Source: an uncultured Clostridia bacterium
GTDB taxonomy: Bacteria > Bacillota > Clostridia > Oscillospirales > Ruminococcaceae
DNA length: 5,735 bases
Assembly (NCBI GenBank): GCA_947385505.1
Contig: CANDLP010000171.1
Location: 1-5,735 of the forward strand
Reading direction: 5' to 3'
The position numbers and the translations under genes were made by a program. Under the pieces are notes generated by a model. The model did not search any database. It was not told where the DNA came from and worked only from the letters and a program-made list of their open reading frames with translations. Shown in pieces: positions 1 through 5,735 of the stretch (position 1 is the first letter of the stretch; each line of letters starts with the position of its first letter).

Positions 1-1
1 G

Positions 2-709
2 ACGGAGCTGGCGGAAGGTATGTCCGTCGTCGGTTCACAAGCGGCTTCCTCGCAAATTAAAATAAACGAAACCACCGCCGCTATCGGTACAATGATAGCC
101 GTTACGCAAAAATCAGGCAAAGAAATGGGAAATGCCTTTAAGGGCATTATAATGAATTTGCAGCAGGTTACAGGCGATGTGGGCGACGGCGAAAATATTA
201 TTGACGAAGAATCGCTTACTAAATATGAGGAAGCCTGTGCGGCGTTGGGAGTATCGTTAAAAGAGGTCAGGAACGGCGTTGTATATTTAAAAGAGCCAAT
301 GCAGATTCTTAAAGAGCTGTCGGAAGAATATACCAAGCTTGACGAATCAGATGTTAAACGTGAAAACTTGCTTAGCGCGGTTGGCGGAAAATACATATCC
401 GATGCTCTGAACGCCATACTTGAAAACTACTCTCTTTATGAAAAAATGCTTGACGATTATGCTAACGGAATGGGTTCCATGGCAATAAAGGCGGAGAAAA
501 CCGCCAATTCCTGGGAAGGGTCGTTAAACCGTCTCTCCAACACCTGGACGGATACCGTACAGAATGTTGCCGATTCCGACGCCATCATAACCGCCATAAA
601 CGGATTAAACGGTATTCTTTCGATTGTTAACAATATTACCGATTTTTTAGGTTCTTGGGGCACAATCGGTGTAGGATTAGGCATAGGCTTAAGCGCAAAA
701 AACGTCGGT
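2..709 (+). CDS. Phage tail tape measure protein, exon 1 (5' partial)
   Basis: This is an internal part of a phage tail tape measure protein, which sets tail length and occupies the tail lumen. The frame is already open at base 2, so the gene begins outside the window; the ATG at 20 is only an internal Met. About residues 1-60 resemble the TP901/PhageMin_Tail core, with short motifs such as GSQAASSQIKINETTAAIGT followed by a K-S-G-K-E-M-G-N-A-F stretch. Charged helical sequence follows to about residue 180. The last 40 residues are hydrophobic and glycine-rich (LGSWGTIGVGLGIGLSAKNV), as expected for the membrane-active part of a TMP. The coding exon ends after the Gly codon at 707-709, where the group I intron begins. 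Without splicing, translation would add nine intron-encoded residues and stop at TAA 737-739. The family call comes from recognised sequence character, not from a database search. Confidence 0.9.
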
Positions 710-752
710 AGGGATAAAAAGTACTCCCTCATCTGTTAATTGTTTTAAAAAA

Positions 753-1079
753 GCCGACAGCAGTATGTGTTCTTTGGGATACCAAAGTTTTCATATTGCC
801 GTTTATGAAATACATAAACGTAAATAAATAATAGGGATAATATGCGGGGAACAAGGTACAGCGGCTGCGTAACGGCAGCGTATCACTACACTCCTGTTGT
901 GGCGACATAATCAGGATCGTAACAACGTGACGCTCCTTCAATCCGCAGGGACAGGTCTTGATTCAATTAAGACAAGCCCTCACAGAGCGGCAATTCCCAC
1001 AATAAGTTATATGAAACGATGCTTGTTGAATATGCGCTCGGTACTGCTGACAAAACAGTGTGGCAACTGAAAAGGCCAC
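753..1079 (+). other. Group I ribozyme catalytic core (P2 to P9.1)
   Basis: Pairings found by hand, in order: P2 761-767/792-798, capped by 772-777/782-787 with a GATA loop; P2.1 800-807/813-820 (8 bp); P3 834-837/995-998 (GGGA/UCCC); P4 843-847/943-947 (UGCGG/CCGCA); P5 853-856/935-938, continued by 860-863/931-934; a P5 side hairpin 864-868/875-879; P6 948-950/977-979; P6a 955-962/966-973 (8 bp); P7 985-989/1035-1039 (GAGCG/CGCUC, 5 bp); P8 1000-1006/1022-1028 (7 bp); P9 1043-1046/1056-1059; P9.1 1060-1064/1075-1079. The 5'-to-3' order of strands, P3-P4-P5-P6-P7-P3'-P8-P7', is the diagnostic group I order. J3/4 is A/U-rich and J8/7 is AAUAUG. A further stem, 1093-1099/1131-1137, follows the core. 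Confidence 0.88.
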
Positions 1080-1161
1080 GGAAATGTGGAAATCTTATCT
1101 TTCATTTGTGGTACTCTTGTTGTCGGAGTTGATAAGAGAGACAATATTATATTTTAAATAT

Positions 1162-1190
1162 AAAAAAAGAGCCTTTGTATGCGTTGGCTC
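1162..1190 (-). terminator. Rho-independent terminator of the minus-strand zinc-ribbon cassette
   Basis: Read on the minus strand, stem GAGCC (1190-1186) pairs with GGCTC (1173-1169) across a 12-nt loop and is followed at once by seven T residues (1168-1162). It starts 27 nt past the stop codon of the last cassette ORF. On the plus strand the same hairpin is followed by C and only three T residues, so it should not stop transcription of the tape measure pre-mRNA. It therefore looks like a one-way terminator that keeps cassette transcripts out of the ribozyme core, which lies further along in that direction. Confidence 0.82.
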
Positions 1191-1216
1191 CTTTATTATG
1201 CTTATGTAGACATGGC

Positions 1217-1429
1217 TTAGAAATCCGAATTGCAATTATTGCAGTGCCACTGGTACTTTCTCTTATTACCAAATATGCCAAATAAAGCAATATTTGCAGC
1301 TTTTGCCATTGAGGATATTTTCTTTGTGTTGGTGCTTTTGCAATATGGACAGGTTATTTTAGGTTCTGAGGGTATCCTTGGAAATGAGGTATAGTAGTTC
1401 TACTTAGCTTTTTTTGAAGCCTTAGTCAT
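1217..1429 (-). pseudogene. Zinc-ribbon protein with an in-frame amber codon (third cassette ORF)
   Basis: An ATG at 1429-1427 overlaps the end of the preceding ORF by 8 nt and opens a frame of 70 codons ending in TAA at 1219-1217. Codon 10 (1402-1400) is TAG. Past it the frame reads on cleanly into a well-formed zinc ribbon: CPYC at codons 27-30, an alanine-rich stretch ending in LFG near codon 50, and CNNC at codons 63-66. No ATG, GTG or TTG lies in this frame between the TAG and the first cysteine pair, so the ribbon has no evident independent start. Options are a recent nonsense mutation, amber read-through, or a sequencing error. The ribbon resembles the C-terminus of the 155-aa ORF at identical spacing. 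Its function is unknown; zinc ribbons of this kind commonly bind nucleic acid or act as structural modules. No strong ribosome binding site is seen, so translation would depend on coupling. Confidence 0.6.
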
Positions 1430-1529
1430 GACATTTTTCTTTATGAAGATAAATTTTTCCACATTTAGGACAAGAAACTGCCTTATCAGAAATTTCTTTA
1501 TTACATTCAGGACACTTAATCAAAGCCAT
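1422..1529 (-). CDS. 35-aa zinc-ribbon miniprotein (second cassette ORF)
   Basis: This small ORF begins MALIKCPEC and carries a compact four-cysteine zinc ribbon: C6-x2-C9 and C20-x2-C23, followed by a lysine- and histidine-containing tail that ends C-H-D. The pattern matches the short N-terminal zinc-ribbon segments common in Firmicutes proteins. Here the protein stops right after the ribbon instead of continuing into a membrane or other domain. A good ribosome binding site, AAGGAG (1541-1536), lies 6 nt before the ATG and overlaps the stop codon of the upstream 155-aa ORF, which points to translational coupling. The next ORF overlaps its end by 8 nt. Operon placement, ribosome binding site and intact cysteines support a real gene despite its size. 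Its biochemical role is unknown. Confidence 0.7.
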   Translation of the reverse strand: MALIKCPECNKEISDKAVSCPKCGKIYLHKEKCHD

Positions 1530-1539
1530 AGAAAACTCC

Positions 1540-2007
1540 TTACCAAGTGCTTCCGCATTTATTACACTTATGGGTCTTTCCTATTTTGTCACTTGCCAAA
1601 CCAAACAGCCCGACTGATATAGAACGGTTTATAATGCCGATTTTTGATATATTAGTCGAACCACAATAGGGGCATTTGGGTTGATTGGATTGTTCTTGCT
1701 TGATTCTATTGTTAAGATTATCATCATACTCTTTCCATTGAACTCTTCTATCCCAAGCAGTTTGATCAAAGTGTGGGGAAGTTTTTATAACATTTTCAAT
1801 AAATTCTTGCTCAAGGTCTTCATTTACCATGGGAACGCCTTCGACTATCCAGGCGATATATTTTTCTGGAATTAGTTTAAAATGTCCTGTTTCTAAGCAT
1901 CCTAAGCACTTTTTATTATCTAAATTTTCGTTGTTCTTATCTAACATAGATTGTTGTCCGCATTTTTCGCAATAACACAAGGGTAAATCCAAATCCATTA
2001 AATCCAT
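1540..2007 (-). CDS. 155-aa protein with two zinc ribbons (first cassette ORF)
   Basis: I do not recognise a named family for the whole protein. It has an N-terminal cysteine cluster (C11, C13-x2-C16, C34-x2-C37), a charged, Trp- and Glu-rich middle region (about residues 40-108) with no motif I can name, and a C-terminal zinc ribbon (C112-x2-C115 and C148-x2-C151, with GLFGLAS between). The C-terminal module is of a type common in small Firmicutes and phage proteins. The ATG at 2007-2005 is chosen because GGAGG lies 6 nt upstream; an in-frame ATG 25 codons earlier has no such site and gives an unconvincing extension. No signal peptide or membrane segment is evident. It is the first gene of a three-ORF minus-strand operon inside the intron. 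The upstream region 2019-2110 is AT-rich, but no strong sigma-70 promoter is seen; a TTGTTT at 2067-2062 has only weak -10 partners. No HNH, GIY-YIG or LAGLIDADG motif is visible. Confidence 0.82.
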   Translation of the reverse strand: MDLMDLDLPLCYCEKCGQQSMLDKNNENLDNKKCLGCLETGHFKLIPEKYIAWIVEGVPMVNEDLEQEFIENVIKTSPHFDQTAWDRRVQWKEYDDNLNNRIKQEQSNQPKCPYCGSTNISKIGIINRSISVGLFGLASDKIGKTHKCNKCGSTW

Positions 2008-2013
2008 TGAGTA

Positions 2014-2018
2014 CCTCC
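2014..2018 (-). promoter_or_regulatory. Ribosome binding site that fixes the start of the 155-aa ORF
   Basis: GGAGG on the minus strand lies 6 nt before the ATG at 2007-2005. The upstream in-frame ATG at 2082 has no comparable site, so this Shine-Dalgarno sequence decides the start. Confidence 0.85.
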
Positions 2019-2088
2019 AAATAATAGCTATAATATCTATACCATACTGTCGTATATCTGAAAACAATTTAGCATACCACAATGCTTA

Positions 2089-2131
2089 TGTGATTCTCCA
2101 CAAATCACAATAGTAATCATACACAGATTAC
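2089..2131 (+). other. Twin hairpins before the intron 3' splice site
   Basis: Two perfect stems stand back to back: 2089-2095/2103-2109 (7 bp) and 2113-2118/2126-2131 (6 bp). Both have 7-nt loops ending in CACA. They lie 12 nt before the terminal G at 2143 and after the cassette, where group I introns often carry P9-type peripheral stems. I infer that they belong to the 3' structural domain of the intron. They could also mark one end of the inserted cassette. Confidence 0.55.
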
Positions 2132-2143
2132 AAAAATAGTACG

Positions 2144-5100
2144 ATATTTAAAACATATGAAACAAATTTAGATGGTATTAGTAATAAATTAGGGTTTAGT
2201 AAACGTAGCTTTGCTGAATGGAAAAAGCAAATAAAAGAATCTTTTGATGAGGCAGGCAATGGAGCGAGGGGATTTGCAAGCGCTTTATCTACAGCCTTTT
2301 CTGTTAAAAATAACGATAAAGATTTCTTAAAAAACTCATTAGGTGAAATTGTTACAAAGGATAATATTAATTCATACATCTCAGAATTAAATCCTGATAC
2401 AGCTAATAAATTAGCGGAACAAATTGTAAAGATTGATAAAGTAAATGGATCATGGCAAAGCTATTTTAAGGTATTGAAAAAGGGTAATAACAACGATGTT
2501 ATTGATTTTATCAAAAACACTGAAAACTTATCAAAAGTTACTGGTGAAGACCTAATCAAAGCCAACGAATCCGCCCGTAAAGCCGCAATTGCCCACAATG
2601 CTGCATTAAACCAACAGACCGCAGGCGCCAAAGCAGCGGCGGCAGCAACAAGTGTTCTCAAAACTGCTCTTAATGCTATAGCATACACTTTAATCACACA
2701 AGCAGTTATAACTTTTGCCAATACTATTATAACAAAGTTTGATGAAGTTGTCAATGCTTACCAAAAGGGAATTGATAAATTAAAGGATTTGTCAAGTGAA
2801 ATAAAAGGACTTGAATCTGAGCAATCGACCCTAAATTCAGAACTCAAAGAGTCACAGGAAAGACTTCATGAGTTAGAGCAAATCAAGATGCCTAACCTTT
2901 TTGAACAAGCTGAAATTGATAATCTTAAAGAATATAATAAACAGCTTGAAATGCAAATAAGGCTAAAAAAGCTTGAAATAGAGCAGGCAAAGCAAGAAGC
3001 CAATAAAACCGCACAGGAAACTTTTAAGAACTCTCAAAACGACAATAATCCTTTTGACGACGCGTTTACAGAAGATTTTGAATGGTGGGAGCATATATTA
3101 AATACCATAACTGTTAATGGTTGGGCAAACCTTAAAAATTCTTTCAGTAACCTATCAAACTGGTTCCAAGGCAACAATTGGGATCAACAAATGGATTATC
3201 TCAAAGACTCTGAATTTCTGTTAGACAATTACCTTGAGGCTGTTGAATACGCAAAGACGGTCGATGATCCGATTGTATACAAAAATGTTCTTGAGGGACA
3301 AGAATATAAAAAAAGTAAACTTGATGAGCATATAGTAAACCTGTCTAAGAGATACCAAGATTGGAATACCGAATTACTGGGATTAGATCCTTATGATACG
3401 ACAAATGAGGAAAGAATAAATCAGCTTCATGACGCTATGGCAAGGGCTGAAAAGGTTTTAAATTATGAAGCCCCCGTTTTTGAAAACATAGAAGACCTAT
3501 TTAACAGCTCGGATTATTCGGATATAGTCGTAAAATTAGAAGCATTATCCAAAGAAGGAAAGCTTACCGAAGAAACCTTTAACAAAATAGAAGGAATAGA
3601 ACGTTTTAAAGAAGCATTAAAAGATGTCGGAGAAAACGGATTAACGGTACAGGAAGTTATTGAGTCTTTAAATGATAAAACTCAAAAAGAAGCCAAGAAA
3701 ACAACAGGCGAAGTAAATAACCTCTCCGAAGCTTTCAAAAATCTTTATGACGCAATCGATGACGTTCTAAGCAAGCAAGAAAAATTAGCGGAAGCCTTCA
3801 AGAAAACAAGACTCGGCGGAAAACTCACAATAAAGGAACTCTATGAGCTTATAAAGGAAATGCCCTCTCTTGCCCAATACGCTTCAAAAGACGAAGATGG
3901 GTATACCATTTCCGCAGAAGGCTTTGAAGCGGCAAGCAAAGAGAATGACAATAAAATCAAGGAACAAATTGCCAAAGACCTTGAAAGCGTCAGAAATGAT
4001 ATTGCTCTGTTACAGAAGGAAAAAGAACTTCGGGCAGAAAAAGACAAGCTCTATCAGCAGTGGGAAAACACCGGCGGCGCTAATAAAAACCTTAAAAATC
4101 AATATGATGAGGCTGCCGCTGAATACGAAGACGCCGCAAGCCAATGTCAAAATATCACCGGCTCAATAGAGGAATTAACAGAAGCGGAAAAAAGCCTTGT
4201 TATTCTCAATGATTTGGTCGGCGCAAGCTTTGATGACGCCAAGCTTGCTGTTGAGGGAGTTAATGAAGCTTTTGATAAAGCAAAGGCGAAGATTTCAGAT
4301 TATAACAGCAATATTCAGACAATAGACAATGCCATTAAAAAGCTTAAAGACGGTTCCCTGCTTACTTATGAGGAAATGAACGCCATTGTAGGAATATCTT
4401 CAAAATTGGAGGACAGCTTTGAAGAACCGGAAAGCGGGTATTATTCCATTGTTATTGACGCATTGGAAGAACTCAGGGAAGAAAGCTACAAAACCAGAAA
4501 TGACTATATTGACGATTTAATTGCTCAAACAAAAGCCGAGGCGGAGTCCGCTGAAAGTCTGAAAAAATCATATGAAGAAAAGATTGACGCACTGCGTAAG
4601 CTCCCCTATAATGCCGGCGTATCGGAAGCAATAGACGAAACAAACGAGGATATTGCAGGTCTTAACGAACGGCTTGAGAATTTTTACGATGTAATAAATA
4701 TGCTTGCAGGTTTGCGCGGCGATATTACGTCCGACAGCGGCAGCAACGATAATTTGTCCGATAAACTGCAAAATCGGATAGACTATTATAAAACGATACT
4801 TTTCGCCGTCAGCGCGGTGCAGAATAAGTATGCGGAAGCTGTTGACAGGGAAATCAGCGCCTTGGAAGACGGCAAGAAGGCTCTAAGGGATTCCAATGAT
4901 GAACGCCAGCGGGAACTTGACCTTATAGACGCGAGAAATAACCTTGAAAACGCTAAGAAACGCAAGGTCTGGGTGTACAGCGAAGGTGAAGGCTTTAAGC
5001 AGGTCACCGACGAAAAGGCGGTTAAAGAGGCTGAGGAAGAGTACCGCAATGTTATTGTCGATATTCAGGAGGCTGAAATTGATAAGCGGATAGATGCGCT

Positions 5101-5623
5101 TCAAGGGCAAAAGGAGCAGCTTGAAGAGAATACAAAGGCGCTTATTGATTTGGAAAGTGAAATTGAGGACGCTAAAAATATCGCTCAGGCTGTGAATGCC
5201 CTTGGGTTAAGCGACGAAAGCGGGCTGTTAACGCTTCCGGATAATACCGTTGAGGAAATAAGGAACGGGCTGGCGGAAGCTGTTCTTCAAAAGGATATTG
5301 AGGATAACAAAAATAATCCGAAGTATACAATTGTTACGCTTGATGAGCTTTTGAAAAGGTTCGGGTCAACGGCTACCGCGGAAGAAGCAAGCGGGATACT
5401 GCTTGGGAATAACAGGTCGGCGTATGACTCCGCTGTGCAAGGGTTTAAGAATGCGCTTAATGAACAGGCTGATAATGCGGTTTCAAGTATTGTTAATAAC
5501 GGCGGTACGAATTTGAATAATACGTTTAATATTTATGACGCGGCTGATCCCGATAAGGTGGCAAGGATAGTTAATCGGGAGATTACGGATTTGTTTACTA
5601 AGGTTGGGAATTCTATTAAGTGA
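2144..5623 (+). CDS. Phage tail tape measure protein, exon 2 (C-terminal part)
   Basis: This is the continuation of the tape measure protein: 1159 codons, then TGA. The frame is open from just after the stops at 2111-2116, but coding starts at the splice site, 2144 (IFKTYETNLDG...). It has no start codon of its own; the TTG at 2474 is an internal Leu, although an ORF finder could pick it. About exon residues 164-197 form an alanine-rich, hydrophobic segment, probably membrane-inserting. Heptad-rich coiled coil follows (about 200-280), then long charged helical stretches to about residue 1030. The end, with TFNIYDAADPDKVARIVNRE, resembles TMP C-termini. With exon 1, at least 1395 residues are encoded. 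Base composition varies: by my count 15/60 G+C at 2881-2940 against 33/60 at 5221-5280, suggesting mosaic ancestry. No in-frame TAG occurs, so the genome does not appear to recode amber. Confidence 0.93.
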   Translation: MFKTYETNLDGISNKLGFSKRSFAEWKKQIKESFDEAGNGARGFASALSTAFSVKNNDKDFLKNSLGEIVTKDNINSYISELNPDTANKLAEQIVKIDKVNGSWQSYFKVLKKGNNNDVIDFIKNTENLSKVTGEDLIKANESARKAAIAHNAALNQQTAGAKAAAAATSVLKTALNAIAYTLITQAVITFANTIITKFDEVVNAYQKGIDKLKDLSSEIKGLESEQSTLNSELKESQERLHELEQIKMPNLFEQAEIDNLKEYNKQLEMQIRLKKLEIEQAKQEANKTAQETFKNSQNDNNPFDDAFTEDFEWWEHILNTITVNGWANLKNSFSNLSNWFQGNNWDQQMDYLKDSEFLLDNYLEAVEYAKTVDDPIVYKNVLEGQEYKKSKLDEHIVNLSKRYQDWNTELLGLDPYDTTNEERINQLHDAMARAEKVLNYEAPVFENIEDLFNSSDYSDIVVKLEALSKEGKLTEETFNKIEGIERFKEALKDVGENGLTVQEVIESLNDKTQKEAKKTTGEVNNLSEAFKNLYDAIDDVLSKQEKLAEAFKKTRLGGKLTIKELYELIKEMPSLAQYASKDEDGYTISAEGFEAASKENDNKIKEQIAKDLESVRNDIALLQKEKELRAEKDKLYQQWENTGGANKNLKNQYDEAAAEYEDAASQCQNITGSIEELTEAEKSLVILNDLVGASFDDAKLAVEGVNEAFDKAKAKISDYNSNIQTIDNAIKKLKDGSLLTYEEMNAIVGISSKLEDSFEEPESGYYSIVIDALEELREESYKTRNDYIDDLIAQTKAEAESAESLKKSYEEKIDALRKLPYNAGVSEAIDETNEDIAGLNERLENFYDVINMLAGLRGDITSDSGSNDNLSDKLQNRIDYYKTILFAVSAVQNKYAEAVDREISALEDGKKALRDSNDERQRELDLIDARNNLENAKKRKVWVYSEGEGFKQVTDEKAVKEAEEEYRNVIVDIQEAEIDKRIDALQGQKEQLEENTKALIDLESEIEDAKNIAQAVNALGLSDESGLLTLPDNTVEEIRNGLAEAVLQKDIEDNKNNPKYTIVTLDELLKRFGSTATAEEASGILLGNNRSAYDSAVQGFKNALNEQADNAVSSIVNNGGTNLNNTFNIYDAADPDKVARIVNREITDLFTKVGNSIK

Positions 5624-5632
5624 GGGGGCTGT

Positions 5633-5702
5633 TTGTATGGGGCGGAGCAATATTTGCCCTTATATTACTTTTTTCATTGTATAAAACTCTTGAAATTTGA
5701 GT
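5633..5702 (+). CDS. Possible start of the next tail gene (3' truncated)
   Basis: Ten bases after the tape measure stop, a TTG at 5633 opens a frame (Leu/Met-YGAEQY...) that stays open until biological sequence ends at 5702. Its apparent TAG stop at 5702-5704 is made by adapter bases. A G-rich, Shine-Dalgarno-like run lies at 5624-5628. In many phages the gene after the tape measure encodes the distal tail protein, and a short Tyr/Gly-rich start would fit. However, only 23 codons are visible, and competing starts exist (ATG 5637, 15 codons; GTG 5620, 26 codons). Treat it as a candidate only. Confidence 0.3.
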
Positions 5703-5735
5703 AGATCGGAAGAGCGTCGTGTAGGGAAAGAGTGT
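5703..5735. other. Illumina TruSeq adapter (sequencing artefact)
   Basis: The final 33 bases begin AGATCGGAAGAGC and, from memory, match the standard TruSeq read-through adapter along their whole length. They are not genomic. The contig should be trimmed at 5702, and any ORF crossing this point is unreliable. Confidence 0.97.

Larger units (their letters stand above)
710..2143 (+). ncRNA. Group I self-splicing intron in the tape measure gene
   Basis: This is a 1434-nt group I intron. At the 5' site, exon GUCGGU (704-709) pairs fully with the internal guide GCCGAC (753-758), leaving the conserved U-G wobble at the splice site. At the 3' end the terminal G is 2143. Just before it, AC (2141-2142) can form P9.0 with GU (1041-1042), which directly follows P7. 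The 3' exon from 2144 pairs in the correct P10 register with bases 5' of the guide: 9 of the first 11 positions pair, including 8 contiguous (742-749 with 2147-2154). Removing 710-2143 joins two complete codons and restores one frame across the TMP. The ribozyme core occupies roughly the first 370 nt. The rest of the intron is a 3' domain holding a minus-strand zinc-ribbon cassette. The subgroup was not assigned. The fold was built by eye, without covariance data. Confidence 0.92.

Noticed and set aside
457..941. Minus-strand ORFs over exon 1 and the ribozyme core
   Set aside because: They are antisense shadows of the TMP and of structured RNA, with no ribosome binding site or recognisable domain.
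1217..1429. Amber recoding (TAG as a sense codon) in this phage
   Set aside because: At least 1395 codons of the tape measure gene contain no in-frame TAG, so lineage-wide recoding is not supported.
1428..1875. Plus-strand 64-aa ORFs at 1428-1622 and 1681-1875
   Set aside because: They are reverse shadows of the zinc-ribbon genes and have no recognisable features.
1540..2007. Homing endonuclease with zinc-finger tail
   Set aside because: The position inside a group I intron suggests it, but I see no LAGLIDADG, GIY-YIG, HNH/His-Cys box or clear PD-(D/E)xK motif. It is kept only as a possibility to test.
1540..2082. Longer 180-aa form of the first cassette ORF starting at 2082
   Set aside because: The extra 25 codons have no ribosome binding site and look like translated promoter region. 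GGAGG fits the start at 2007.
710..2143. Tape measure gene broken by a simple insertion or frameshift (pseudogene)
   Set aside because: P1, P9.0, P10 and a complete P3-P8 core coincide exactly with codon boundaries on both sides, so removal by splicing is much more likely than gene disruption.
710..2143. Group II intron or IS200/IS605-type IStron
   Set aside because: There is no GUGYG 5' end, no domain V hairpin, no reverse transcriptase and no TnpA or TnpB-like ORF. The pairings present are those of group I.
2474..5623. Exon 2 as a separate gene starting at TTG 2474
   Set aside because: The frame is open 357 nt further upstream with TMP-like coding sequence, no ribosome binding site stands before 2474, and the group I splice site explains the true junction at 2144.

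Overview
The window looks like a piece of a tailed-phage or prophage late region from a low-GC Gram-positive host, most likely a gut Clostridia-type bacterium. The grounds are an AT-rich sequence, GGAGG-type ribosome binding sites and a Firmicutes-style tape measure protein (TMP). It is probably an Illumina metagenome contig, because its last 33 bases (5703-5735) are an exact TruSeq adapter and not biological sequence.

The main gene is one TMP gene in two exons on the + strand. Exon 1 (2-709, open at the left edge) encodes 236 residues. Exon 2 (2144-5623) encodes 1159 residues and the C-terminus. Between them lies a 1434-nt group I self-splicing intron (710-2143). Both exon edges fall on codon boundaries, so splicing gives one uninterrupted frame across ...LSAKNVG|IFKTYET.... 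The splice sites are supported by several independent pairings: P1 (704-709 with 753-758, ending in the required U-G wobble), P9.0 next to the terminal G at 2143, and an in-register P10 (742-751 with 2145-2154). The catalytic core P3-P8 can be folded by hand between 834 and 1039.

The 3' domain of the intron does not carry a recognisable homing endonuclease. It carries a self-contained minus-strand cassette of three small zinc-ribbon ORFs: 155 aa (2007-1540), 35 aa (1529-1422) and a 70-codon third ORF (1429-1217) broken by an amber codon. The cassette ends in a strong minus-strand terminator (1162-1190), placed so that cassette transcripts should stop before running antisense into the ribozyme core. 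The third ORF repeats the C-terminal zinc ribbon of the first at identical spacing. Two matched hairpins (2089-2131) sit between the cassette and the 3' splice site.

After the TMP stop there is a short G-rich ribosome-binding-site-like stretch and perhaps the first codons of the next tail gene, before the sequence is cut off by the adapter. The unusual part of the window is the combination of a tape-measure group I intron with an antisense zinc-ribbon cargo operon.
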